In this document: positions 39,656 through 49,600 of the stretch, in pieces
How positions within the stretch are numbered: the first letter of the stretch is position 1
Layout of the letters: every line of letters starts with the position of its first letter
Assembly (NCBI RefSeq): GCF_005166025.1
Contig: NZ_CP028923.1
Location: forward strand, 2,110,001-2,174,000
DNA length: 64,000 bases
Direction of reading: 5' to 3'
Source of the DNA: Mangrovivirga cuniculi
GTDB taxonomy: Bacteria > Bacteroidota > Bacteroidia > Cytophagales > Cyclobacteriaceae
Translations under genes and position numbers: made by a program
Notes under the pieces: generated by a model
What the model was told of the DNA's origin: nothing
The model's input: only the letters and a program-made list of their open reading frames with translations
Database searches by the model: none

Positions 39656-41098
39656 GTGAAAGAAACCTGTGAAATCATATTATGTTATTCAGAGGTTGAT
39701 AACTCCAACTTTGAATCTGGAAATAAAGGTTGGATTGATCAATTTGTATTAATATTTCAGAAATTTCTTGATCGTATTTCTGAGAGAAAATGCATAATTC
39801 ATAAATTGTCCGATGATGAGGATGCTTATGAAGACGTTGACATATTCATTCCCGTTATCAGCCCTAATTTTCTTCAATCAGAAACTTGTCAGGAGTATTT
39901 GAGAAAACATCTCAAAAGGATTTCGGATGATCCATTAAAAAACAGTGATAGTGTTTATGCATTAGTTTATTTACCTGTTTTTGAAGAAGAACTGAATAAT
40001 GTAGTAAAGGAAGCTCCCAAAGTTGATTTTTTCGAATTAGAATCTTTCTCAGATGTACCGGTAGTTTATGAATCTGAGAACGAAGAAGGTATTAATCAAA
40101 AATACTGGTCGCGTGTTTCTGATCTCAGCTCTATGGTTATCAATCATATTAGAAATGAAATTAGTATGATAGATAGCGGAGATCGTTCTTATTTTAAGAA
40201 TGAAACAAAGAATATTTATGTTGCGAATGTTGTAAATGAATGCCTTGAAGCCAGGGAGGCTTTAATCAGGGATCTGAAAAGACATGGATATAATGTTTAT
40301 CCTAAAGGCAGTATGCCTGATAATAAAATAGAGCTTAGTGCAAAGATTAAAGAGGAGTTGTCTTATTGTTCTGTTTCAGTTCATATGCTGGGAGGGGAAT
40401 ATGGCCATGTATCTGAAAAATTTAGAACCAGCATTTCTGAACTTGAACATGATCTATCACTTGAACGAGCAAACCAGGGAAACAATAAATTTAAAAGAAT
40501 TGTCTGGTTGTCCACTCATTTGACTGAGATGTCTGACAGACAAAGATTTTTTGCAGAAAGAGTTATACAGCAATCTGAAGATAAATTGCTGACGGAAATT
40601 GTGGATTTACCCCTTGCTGAATTTAAATCACTCGTGCGAAAATTTATTAACAGTGATCAATTTCAGGAAGATATAAATCTGGATTATAGTGCTGGAGATA
40701 GTGAAGGAACATATTTAATGTATAGTGATTACGATAAACAGAATGTAGTCAAATTAAAGAATAAGTTAAATAAACTAGGAGTCAGGTACTCAGTTTGTGA
40801 AAATGAAGGGAACGCATTTGATACCTTTGAAAGACACAAATATCTACTTAACAATTGTTCTTCCACAATAATTTTTAATTCCAATCAAAACAAAGATTGG
40901 ATTACATCTAAGTTAAGGGATGTACTTAAGTCAAAAGGCTTAGGCAGATCGCACAGTTACGATTTTAATGTGATCTACACGCCTGAATGTGATATTAACA
41001 CTGATTTAATTGATAAGCTTGAATTTCCTATCATACTGCAAAGTGATGATTTTGAGAGAAAGTTGGAGGGGTTTTTAGCAAAAACAGCTAATAATTAA
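39656..41098 (+). CDS. Protein with three TIR-like / DUF4062-like modules
   Basis: 480 residues, GTG start, no signal peptide. Three modules: (1) about 3-110, TIR-like, beginning CEIILCYSEVD with VDIFIPVISPNFLQSETCQEYL matching the TIR betaD/alphaD region; (2) about 185-295, resembling DUF4062 (IYVANVVNECLEAREALIRDLKRHGYNV, then VHMLGGEYGHVSEKFRTSISELEHDLS and RIVWLS); (3) about 353-470, a TIR-like module of the type found at the N-termini of nSTAND proteins (TYLMYSDYDKQ, HKYLLNNCSSTIIFNSNQNKDWI). TIR domains are NADases or adaptors; the catalytic Glu is uncertain here. The stop shares a base with the STAND gene's ATG, so the two are coupled. Confidence 0.8.
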   Translation: MKETCEIILCYSEVDNSNFESGNKGWIDQFVLIFQKFLDRISERKCIIHKLSDDEDAYEDVDIFIPVISPNFLQSETCQEYLRKHLKRISDDPLKNSDSVYALVYLPVFEEELNNVVKEAPKVDFFELESFSDVPVVYESENEEGINQKYWSRVSDLSSMVINHIRNEISMIDSGDRSYFKNETKNIYVANVVNECLEAREALIRDLKRHGYNVYPKGSMPDNKIELSAKIKEELSYCSVSVHMLGGEYGHVSEKFRTSISELEHDLSLERANQGNNKFKRIVWLSTHLTEMSDRQRFFAERVIQQSEDKLLTEIVDLPLAEFKSLVRKFINSDQFQEDINLDYSAGDSEGTYLMYSDYDKQNVVKLKNKLNKLGVRYSVCENEGNAFDTFERHKYLLNNCSSTIIFNSNQNKDWITSKLRDVLKSKGLGRSHSYDFNVIYTPECDINTDLIDKLEFPIILQSDDFERKLEGFLAKTANN

Positions 41099-44000
41099 TG
41101 AGCGATAATAAAGATCATATAAAATTTTTGACTGAAGAAAAGTTATTTATTCCTTTTCCCGGATTAAGACCTTTTAGTCCGGATGAAAGTCATTTGTTCT
41201 TTGGTCGTGAGGGGCAGAGTTCTGATATAATTACCAAACTTGAAAAGCATAACTTTGTTGCTGTAGTTGGAGATTCAGGAAGTGGTAAATCATCATTGAT
41301 GTATTGCGGGTTGCTCCCAATGCTACAAGGTGGATTTATAAACAGTGCCGGTAGTAAATGGGAAGTTATTACTCTGAGACCCGGGATTTCCCCAATAAGT
41401 AATCTTGCAGAAGCTGTATTAAAGGTATCTGGTATTGATATTAATGAAGAAGAAAACTTCGAGATAAACAAAGCAATAAACTCTACTATCTTAAGAGGAT
41501 CTTCACTGGGTTTAGTTGATCTAATCAGGCAATACAGGAGAGAGCAAGATAAAAGTTATCTGATACTGATTGACCAATTTGAAGAATTATTCAGATACCG
41601 GGCCAGTACAGAACACAATAGCGATGCAATAAATGAATCTATAGCTTTTGTGGATTTGTTTTTAGAAGCTATTAATCAATCAGAGCAGCCAATTTATGTA
41701 GCTCTGACAATGAGATCAGACTTTATTGGTGAATGTGCTCAGTTTCCCGAATTAACAAAAAAGATTAATAATAGTCATTACCTCATACCTCAACTCAGCC
41801 GTGGGCAAAAGCAACTTGCGATTGAAGGTCCTATTGCTGTAGGTGGAGGGAAAATATCAAAAAGATTAACTCAGCAATTACTTAATGATATTGGTGATAC
41901 CCAGGATCAGTTACCATTAATGCAGCATGCGTTAATGAGAACGTGGCAATATTGGGAAGAAAATAGAGAAGAAGAGGAATCTTTAGATATAAAGCATTAC
42001 AATGCAGTAGGTACAATTCGTGAAGCACTGAGTCTACACGCTAATGAAGCTTATGACGAATTGAATGCAGAACAGAAACAAATCTGTGAAACTTTATTTA
42101 AAACGATCACTGAAAAAAAAGGAAGTGACAATTTTGGAATACGTCGACCCGAAAAAGTCTCTTACATTGCTGCTGTATGCGGTTGTTCTGTAGCTGAGCT
42201 TATCGAGGTTGTAGATAAGTTTCGTGAGCCAGGCAGATCATTATTAATGCCTCCTTATAATAAAGAACTCGATGGGGAATCAGTTATAGATATATCTCAT
42301 GAGTCCTTGATGAGGATCTGGATAAGACTTAGAAACTGGGTTGAAGAGGAATCTGAAGCTGCCCAAATGTATCTTAGATTATCTGATGCTGCAGAGAAAT
42401 ATCAAATGGGAAAAGCTTCATTGCTTCGTCCGCCTGATCTTCAGCTGGCTTTAAACTGGCAGGAAAAATATAAACCGACTTTACAGTGGGCGCAGCGATA
42501 CGACCCCTCGTTTGAGCGAGCAATGGTCTTTCTGAAAACTTCAAAAGAGGAATATGAAAGAGAGCTTCTGTTAAAAGAGCAATTACAAAAAGAAAATTAA
42601 GAAGAACCAGACTTGCGGCTATTCTATTCTCTGCAATTGCAGTGATTTGTACTATTTTCTTATTGTTTGCACTTCAACAGAGGGAAGCCGCAATTTATTC
42701 TGCTCAGGTGGCTAAGGAAGAGTCTGATAGAGCTGAAAGAAAAGAAATAGAAGCTAATTATCAAGCAGAAAAAGCCAGGAATAACCTGATAATTGCTGAA
42801 AGGCAAACCAGACTGGCCCAGGAAAGTGAAGAGAGGGCTAAAGCTGAAGCTGCCCGAAACGAATTATTGAGAATAGAGGCTCAGGAAGCTAATTTGAGAC
42901 TTCAAATAAGTGAGGCTGAAGCCAGAAATGAAAAACAAAAAGCTGACTCTTTAAGGAAATTAGCTGATCAGAAAAGAGAAGAGGCTATTCAACAAAGACT
43001 CAAGGCTAATATTTATGCCCAGGATGCAGAGTTTGCCAGGTACAGAGCTATTGCACAGAGTATGGCTGTAAAATCTGTACAGACTGATGAGAAAGACTTA
43101 AAAGGATTGTTAGCTCAACAGGCATATTTATTTAACCTTAATTATGGAGGAAGTATTTATGATCCATATATATATGATGGATTATATTATGCATCGAAGG
43201 AATTAAATGAAAATCCTTTAAATAAAATTAAAGGTCATAAGGATGCTATTCGGTCAATTGCACATTATCATAATTCAGAAGCATTTGTATCTGCAGGATC
43301 AGATGGGAAGTTGATGCTGTGGGAATGGAATGACGGGGAGTTGGAAGAAAAAGAGATCTATCAAAATGATGGAGTTGAAAACAGAACTTTGACAATAAGC
43401 AGTGATGATAAATGGCTGGTTAATGGTACCGGAGCGAATGCGATGCAGATTTTCGATCTTGAGAAATTAAGGAGAAAACCTCAGGTTGTTAACGGACATT
43501 TTGAACCTATTGTGGAAGTAGATTTTTATAAAGGTAATAAAGGAATCGTATCAATTGGTTTAGATAGTATCATTGGATACTATGATTTTGAAGTCTTCCA
43601 TGTATTATACAAGGCCAAAAGCAGACCAAATGCACTTTCGGTAAATCCTGTTACAGGTGAAATTTATGTAGGTCTGGAAAATGGCCAGATTTTAAGAATG
43701 GCCGATGTATCCAAAAAACCTGTCGCATGGAAGAAATATGAAGGTCCTATTACAGCTCTGGAATTTAATGAAGCCGGAACTCTATTGGCAATTGGTATAA
43801 CGTTAAATAATAACAGAAGTGACGTGGTTTTAATACAGCCTCAGATCAAAAAACAGTATGCTCGATTGAGAGGTCATAAGTCAGCAATTACAACATTACA
43901 ATTTGGGCAAAATGATGAATTGTTAGCATCAGCTTCATTCGATCGCAGTGTGTTAGTCTGGCCAATGACTGATGTTAACCAGCTACCAATTGTAATGGAT

Positions 44001-44222
44001 GACCATGATGGCTGGGTGACTTCACTGAAGTTTACTCAAAATGGTGATTATTTAATTGCGGGTACTTCAAGAGATTATTTACGCTTAAGGCCGATTTCAG
44101 CTACGATTATGGCTAATGATATGTGTGAGTATCTGAAAAGGAATTTTACAAAAGAAGAATGGTATCAATATGTAGCGCCTGATATTGATTATGAAACAAC
44201 GTGTGGTGAAATTGGACAATAA
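41098..44222 (+). CDS. nSTAND NTPase with membrane helix, coiled coil and WD40 repeats (frameshifted)
   Basis: First frame to 42600: nSTAND1-type NTPase with FPGLRPFSPDESHLFFGRE, Walker A GDSGSGKSS (58-66) and Walker B YLILIDQFEELFRY (D159, E162-163). Second frame to 44222: a membrane helix (LAAILFSAIAVICTIFLLFAL), a coiled coil of about 110 residues, and WD40 repeats (LNKIKGHKDAIRSIA; LRGHKSAITTLQF...DRSVLVW; DDHDGWVTSLKF). Adding one A to the A5 run 42587-42591 joins them (QKRKLRRTRLAAILF) into 1041 residues. STAND proteins oligomerise on ligand binding; the propeller is the likely sensor or autoinhibitor. The membrane helix puts NTPase and propeller on opposite sides unless the propeller stays cytoplasmic. 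Confidence 0.88.
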
Positions 44223-45258
44223 ATTTATTATACCGATCCTATTTATCTTGTGCTTTTCTTTAGAAGTGAAAGCACAGGAAACAACCTGCAGCCAGCAACT
44301 TCGCAGGGCTCAGGAATTATATGACATCGGTCATTTTAAAGATATCCCTCTGCTTCTTGAAGATTGTATGAATGGTGGTTTTACTAAGGAAGAAAAAGTT
44401 CAGGCATTAAAATTATTAGTCCTTACCGATATATTTAAAGATGACTGGTATGAAGCAGATACTTCTATGATGAAGTTTCTTCATGCTAAACCTGATTATG
44501 AGATCAATGAAGATTTTGACCCTTCGGAATTTATAAACCTTTATAATTCTTTTAAAACCTGGCCTGCTTTTAGCATTGGTTTTAAGGGTGGTTCGAATAT
44601 TAGCACGATTAATATCACCGAATTATATGGTGTTGATAATACCATTGCAGACTCATCAAATTCAAGTATCAATTTAGGATTTCAATTTGGTGTAGTAGGT
44701 GAATATATGATTAATGAGTCATTCCAGGCGTTTGCTGAAATTCAGTTTATACAGAACAGATTCACCAAGACCAGTAGTCTGTTTGATTTTAATGTTCAGG
44801 AGGTTAAAGAAAACCAGTCCTGGATCGGATTACCCATTGGGGTGAGATATACATTGAAAGGTAAAAAAGTAAGGCCATTCCTATACCTTGGGGGTGATAT
44901 TTCATATCTCCTTTCTTCTGTTGGAAATGTTACTAGAGTAGGGTCGTTTGAAACAAGACCAATTATAAGCCCCAATTTTGATTATGTCGAATCCGGAGTT
45001 AGAAATCGCCTGAATATTAGTGCGATTGGAGGCTTTGGAGTTAAGATCAAAACAGGTATACACAATATTTTAATTGATGTTCGCGGTCAAAAAGGATTCC
45101 CTAATCTTTCTACTGTTGATAATAGGTATGGAGACCGGGAATTGCTTTATCGATTTGGGTATGTAGATGATGATTTTCAATTAAATGTATTCAGCGTAAG
45201 TGTGGGATATATTTACTCAATTTATAAGGTTAAAAAGATCAAGGATAAGAAGCTGTGA
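44191..45258 (+). CDS. Exported protein: helical N-domain plus outer-membrane beta-barrel
   Basis: About 355 residues; ATG 44191 chosen because TTG 44185 adds only two residues before the signal peptide (FIIPILFILCFSLEVKAQ). N-terminal 80 residues are TPR-like (LRRAQELYDIGHFKDIPLLLEDCMNGGF...). The rest is a PorT-type barrel (WPAFSIGFKGGSNIST, INLGFQFGVVGEYMI, SFQAFAEIQFIQNRF, WIGLPIGVRYTLKGKKVRPFLYLGG, VFSVSVGYIYSIY). It starts within the end of the STAND gene and its stop overlaps the next GTG start, so it belongs to the operon and would provide the outer-membrane part. Confidence 0.82.
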   Translation: MKQRVVKLDNKFIIPILFILCFSLEVKAQETTCSQQLRRAQELYDIGHFKDIPLLLEDCMNGGFTKEEKVQALKLLVLTDIFKDDWYEADTSMMKFLHAKPDYEINEDFDPSEFINLYNSFKTWPAFSIGFKGGSNISTINITELYGVDNTIADSSNSSINLGFQFGVVGEYMINESFQAFAEIQFIQNRFTKTSSLFDFNVQEVKENQSWIGLPIGVRYTLKGKKVRPFLYLGGDISYLLSSVGNVTRVGSFETRPIISPNFDYVESGVRNRLNISAIGGFGVKIKTGIHNILIDVRGQKGFPNLSTVDNRYGDRELLYRFGYVDDDFQLNVFSVSVGYIYSIYKVKKIKDKKL

Positions 45259-46595
45259 TTAGGAAGTATTTTTACATATTGATAATATTATTCATTGCCT
45301 TTGTCAGCGGATGTGACAGTGTTAACGTTGAGCCTGAAAAAGAGCGTATCTTCGTTAAGATGTATGGTGGTGAACAGAGAGATGAGGGAGTTGATGTTAA
45401 ACAGCTATCTGACGGAGGATATGTTATTTTGGGTAATAGCTACTCTAATTACGGAGGCCAGTTTGGAGGCCAGGATATTATTGTGATCCGTACTGATGCT
45501 CAGGGAAATGAATTATGGAGAAAAAGACTTGGAGGTCCTGGTTTTGATGAAGGAAAGGATATCATAATTGATGCTTCGGGTAATATTCTTGTTGTTGGAA
45601 GCAGAGGGCTTAATAACGGTGTTAAATTAGGATATATTTCTAAAATTTCTTTAACCGGTGAATTATTGGTTGAAGATATATTTGGTGATAGCACTAATTC
45701 ATATGTCTATAATTCAGCTAACTATTATGAAGACTTTTTATTTGTTACAGGCAAAACTAGTTGCACGCAATGTAAAAAAGATGGGAAACTAGATAATGGC
45801 GATACTGTAGATATTGTAATAAGTGCTTATCAGCTTTCTAGTTTCGCTTTTTTAGATACCCTTTTTGATGGATTTGAGGGAGTTGATGAAGGAAAATTCC
45901 TTCTAAATTTTGATGATTCTGACTTAGGAATTAATCAATTAAACCTGGCTATATTGGCTGATGCTTCTAATGGAATTAATGGTCAAAGTTCTCAAACTGG
46001 TGACTTTATATTTTTAACTGACGCTAAATATTTTAGTGAAACACAATCCACATTTAATAAGGCTTCTGATAACCAAGATGGTTACTTAAAAACCACTGAT
46101 ATAATTTCAAGACCAGGTAATAATTTAATATACTATTTTGCAGCAAATTATTATTCGAGTCTTTCTGACCCAACTCCAGAGCAAAGAATTATTTCCTTTA
46201 GAAAGGAGCCTTTAGAAGCTCCTGAATTTATTTCCAGAAGTATTTATAATCTTGGAGATAGTGAAATTAGTGGATTAGCCTATTTTTCTACAGAGGATGG
46301 AGCTCGTATAATTACAGCTTCTTCAACTAATTTTTACAGTGATGCTCAAAGTAATACAGATATTGTTTTACCAGCGTATCAAATTAATGCTGCAAATAGT
46401 TTTATTGAAGACGAAAATTGGAATTTAATTCCTCGTCTTCATGGTTACAATAGCAACGATAGAGCCGGTAATATAATTCAAACTTCAGATAATGGTTTAG
46501 CATTAGTGGGTACGATTGGTTTTGATGATCAGATCGAAAGTAGTAATACAATGATTTGCCTGATAAAAACAAATTCTGAAGGCTTTGTGGAATAA
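45255..46595 (+). CDS. Propeller-like lipoprotein
   Basis: 446 residues, GTG start overlapping the previous stop. Signal and lipobox (FIAFVSGC, Cys20). The body carries repeats of the type YGGEQRDEGVDVKQLSDGGYVILGNS, GGPGFDEGKDIIIDASGNILVVGS and, near the end, RAGNIIQTSDNGLALVGTIG, as in delta-60/SBBP-like beta-propellers of Bacteroidota surface proteins. The middle (about 170-350) is diverged. Probably periplasmic or surface exposed. It ends 61 bases before the giant gene. Confidence 0.72.
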   Translation: MIRKYFYILIILFIAFVSGCDSVNVEPEKERIFVKMYGGEQRDEGVDVKQLSDGGYVILGNSYSNYGGQFGGQDIIVIRTDAQGNELWRKRLGGPGFDEGKDIIIDASGNILVVGSRGLNNGVKLGYISKISLTGELLVEDIFGDSTNSYVYNSANYYEDFLFVTGKTSCTQCKKDGKLDNGDTVDIVISAYQLSSFAFLDTLFDGFEGVDEGKFLLNFDDSDLGINQLNLAILADASNGINGQSSQTGDFIFLTDAKYFSETQSTFNKASDNQDGYLKTTDIISRPGNNLIYYFAANYYSSLSDPTPEQRIISFRKEPLEAPEFISRSIYNLGDSEISGLAYFSTEDGARIITASSTNFYSDAQSNTDIVLPAYQINAANSFIEDENWNLIPRLHGYNSNDRAGNIIQTSDNGLALVGTIGFDDQIESSNTMICLIKTNSEGFVE

Positions 46596-46656
46596 TTACA
46601 AATATTAAGATACAGATATAAAAGACTTTTATACACGATATTAGAGCCATTTTTTA

Positions 46657-49600
46657 ATGAACAGCTTAAATAGAATTTTTAATAAAAATCAAAAGAAAGC
46701 TAAAAATAATTGCTTACAGTTTTTACTGTTTGCTTTCGTGTTTTTAACATCTTTTTCGGGTTTTTCACAGGTAAGTGTTACCCCTGCAACTGGTGGTACA
46801 AATATCTGTGGTGATGGAAGTTTTATTCCTTTAGGTGATATTATAATTACTGAAAATAACAATGGGGATTTTAGTGCAGGAACCTACGATATTGACCTGG
46901 TTCTACCTGCAGGTTTTGAGTTTAATACCGGGGTTGGAAATATTATTGTTTCTAGTGGGAATAAAATAACCATCAATACAGCTACTTATATTTCCATCAA
47001 TACCGCTCGAATTAATATAACTGTTTCTTCTGCAACAGGAGGACCGGCAGATGAGCTTACTTATACCAATTTAGAAGTACGATTAACTGGTGCGGCAGCA
47101 TCAGGTAATATTACGTTTAATGATGCTGGAAATAATGTATTGGGATTAAATGGAGCTAATGCTGGATCTCTTAATTTTAAGAATGTTGAAGGTGTTATTT
47201 CTGGAAATGCTTCTATTTGTCCTGGAACGAGTACCTTATTAATGTTTAATTTAACCGGAGGTACAGCACCATATGATGTAGTTTATTCCGATGGCACATC
47301 TAGCTTTACGGTAAACAATATTACCGATGGTTCTACTGTTAGTGTATCTCCTTCCACATCTACGACTTATACTTTATTAAGTGTTACTGATGACACAGGG
47401 TGTATCGATCAGGATCCTGCCGGTTCAGCAACTGTCACCATCGAATCGCCTGTTTCAGGATTATTATCAACTGTTCCTACTGAAATTTGTGCAGGGGAGA
47501 GCGTAAACTTAAGCTTTGCTTTAGCAGGCTCGTCAACTACCTATGATGTTACCTATACTGATGGCACGACACCGGTAACTTTAACCGGAATTAGTGATGG
47601 TCATGTTGAAACGATCACGCCAAGTGCAACAGCAACGTATAGCATTACCAGCATCACAGCAAACTCATCGACTTGCTCGACTACGACAAATGTGAGTGGC
47701 ACGCCAACGGTAAGCGTGAATCCACAGCCGGACGGCAGTCTGTCAGGTGGGGCAACGATCTGTGCAGGAGGCTCAACGAACTTAACCTTTAACTTTGCCG
47801 CTGGCACCGCACCATTTGATGTGGTGTATACCGATGGCACAACTAACTTTACAGTAAACAATATTACCGATGGAGCGACAGTGAGTGTATCTCCATCAAC
47901 GACAACGACTTATACCTTAGTCAGCATCACCGATGATAACGGTTGTACTGATCCGACACCAACGGGCAGTGCAACGGTTACGGTATCACCACAAGTAAGT
48001 GGAAACTTATCTGCTGATGCATCCGCAATCTGTGCAGGGGAGAGCGTAAACTTAAGCTTTGCTTTAGCAGGCTCGTCAACTACCTATGATGTTACCTATA
48101 CTGATGGCACGACACCGGTAACTTTAACCGGAATTAGTGATGGTCATGTTGAAACGATCACGCCAAGTGCAACAGCAACGTATAGCATTACCAGCATCAC
48201 AGCAAACTCATCGACTTGCTCGACTACGACAAATGTGAGTGGCACGCCAACGGTAAGCGTGAATCCACAGCCGGACGGCAGTCTGTCAGGTGGGGCAACG
48301 ATCTGTGCAGGAGGCTCAACGAACTTAACCTTTAACTTTGCCGCTGGCACCGCACCATTTGATGTGGTGTATACCGATGGCACAACTAACTTTACAGTAA
48401 ACAATATTACCGATGGAGCGACAGTGAGTGTATCTCCATCAACGACAACGACTTATACCTTAGTCAGCATCACCGATGATAACGGTTGTACTGATCCGAC
48501 ACCAACGGGCAGTGCAACGGTTACGGTATCACCACAAGTAAGTGGGAACTTATCTGCTGATGCATCCGCAATCTGTGCAGGGGAGAGCGTAAACTTAAGC
48601 TTTGCTTTAGCAGGCTCGTCAACTACCTATGATGTTACCTATACTGATGGCACGACACCGGTAACTTTAACCGGAATTAGTGATGGTCATGTTGAAACGA
48701 TCACGCCAAGTGCAACAGCAACGTATAGCATTACCAGCATCACGGCAAACTCATCGACTTGCTCGACTACGACAAATGTGAGTGGCACGCCAACGGTAAG
48801 CGTGAATCCACAGCCGGACGGCAGTCTGTCAGGTGGGGCAACGATCTGTGAAGGAGGCTCAACGAACTTAACCTTTAACTTTGCCACTGGCACCGCACCA
48901 TTTGATGTGGTGTATACCGATGGCACATCTAGCTTTACAGTAAACAATATTACCGATGGAGCGACAGTGAGTGTATCTCCATCAACGACAACGACTTATA
49001 CCTTAGTCAGCATCACCGATGATAACGGTTGTACTGATCCGACACCAACCGGCAGTGCAACGGTTACGGTATCACCACAAGTAAGTGGAAACTTATCTGC
49101 TGATGCATCCGCAATCTGTGCAGGGGAGAGCGTAAACTTAAGCTTTGCTTTAGCAGGCTCGTCAACTACCTATGATGTTACCTATACTGATGGCACGACA
49201 CCGGTAACTTTAACCGGAATTAGTGATGGTCATGTTGAAACGATCACGCCAAGTGCAACAGCAACGTATAGCATTACCAGCATCACGGCAAACTCATCGA
49301 CTTGCTCGACTACGACAAATGTGAGTGGCACGCCAACGGTAAGCGTGAATCCACAGCCGGACGGCAGTCTGTCAGGTGGGGCAACGATCTGTGCAGGAGG
49401 CTCAACGAACTTAACCTTTAACTTTGCCGCTGGCACCGCACCATTTGATGTGGTGTATACCGATGGCACAACTAACTTTACAGTAAACAATATTACCGAT
49501 GGAGCGACAGTGAGTGTATCTCCATCAACGACAACGACTTATACCTTAGTCAGCATCACCGATGATAACGGCTGTACTGATCCGACACCAACGGGCAGTG

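Noticed and set aside
42587-42600. Programmed -1 frameshift as the main explanation for the split STAND gene
   Set aside because: The slippery run is only CAAAAAG out of the standard X-XXY-YYZ register, no clear downstream pseudoknot was seen, and four other genes in the window show the same one-base-loss pattern.
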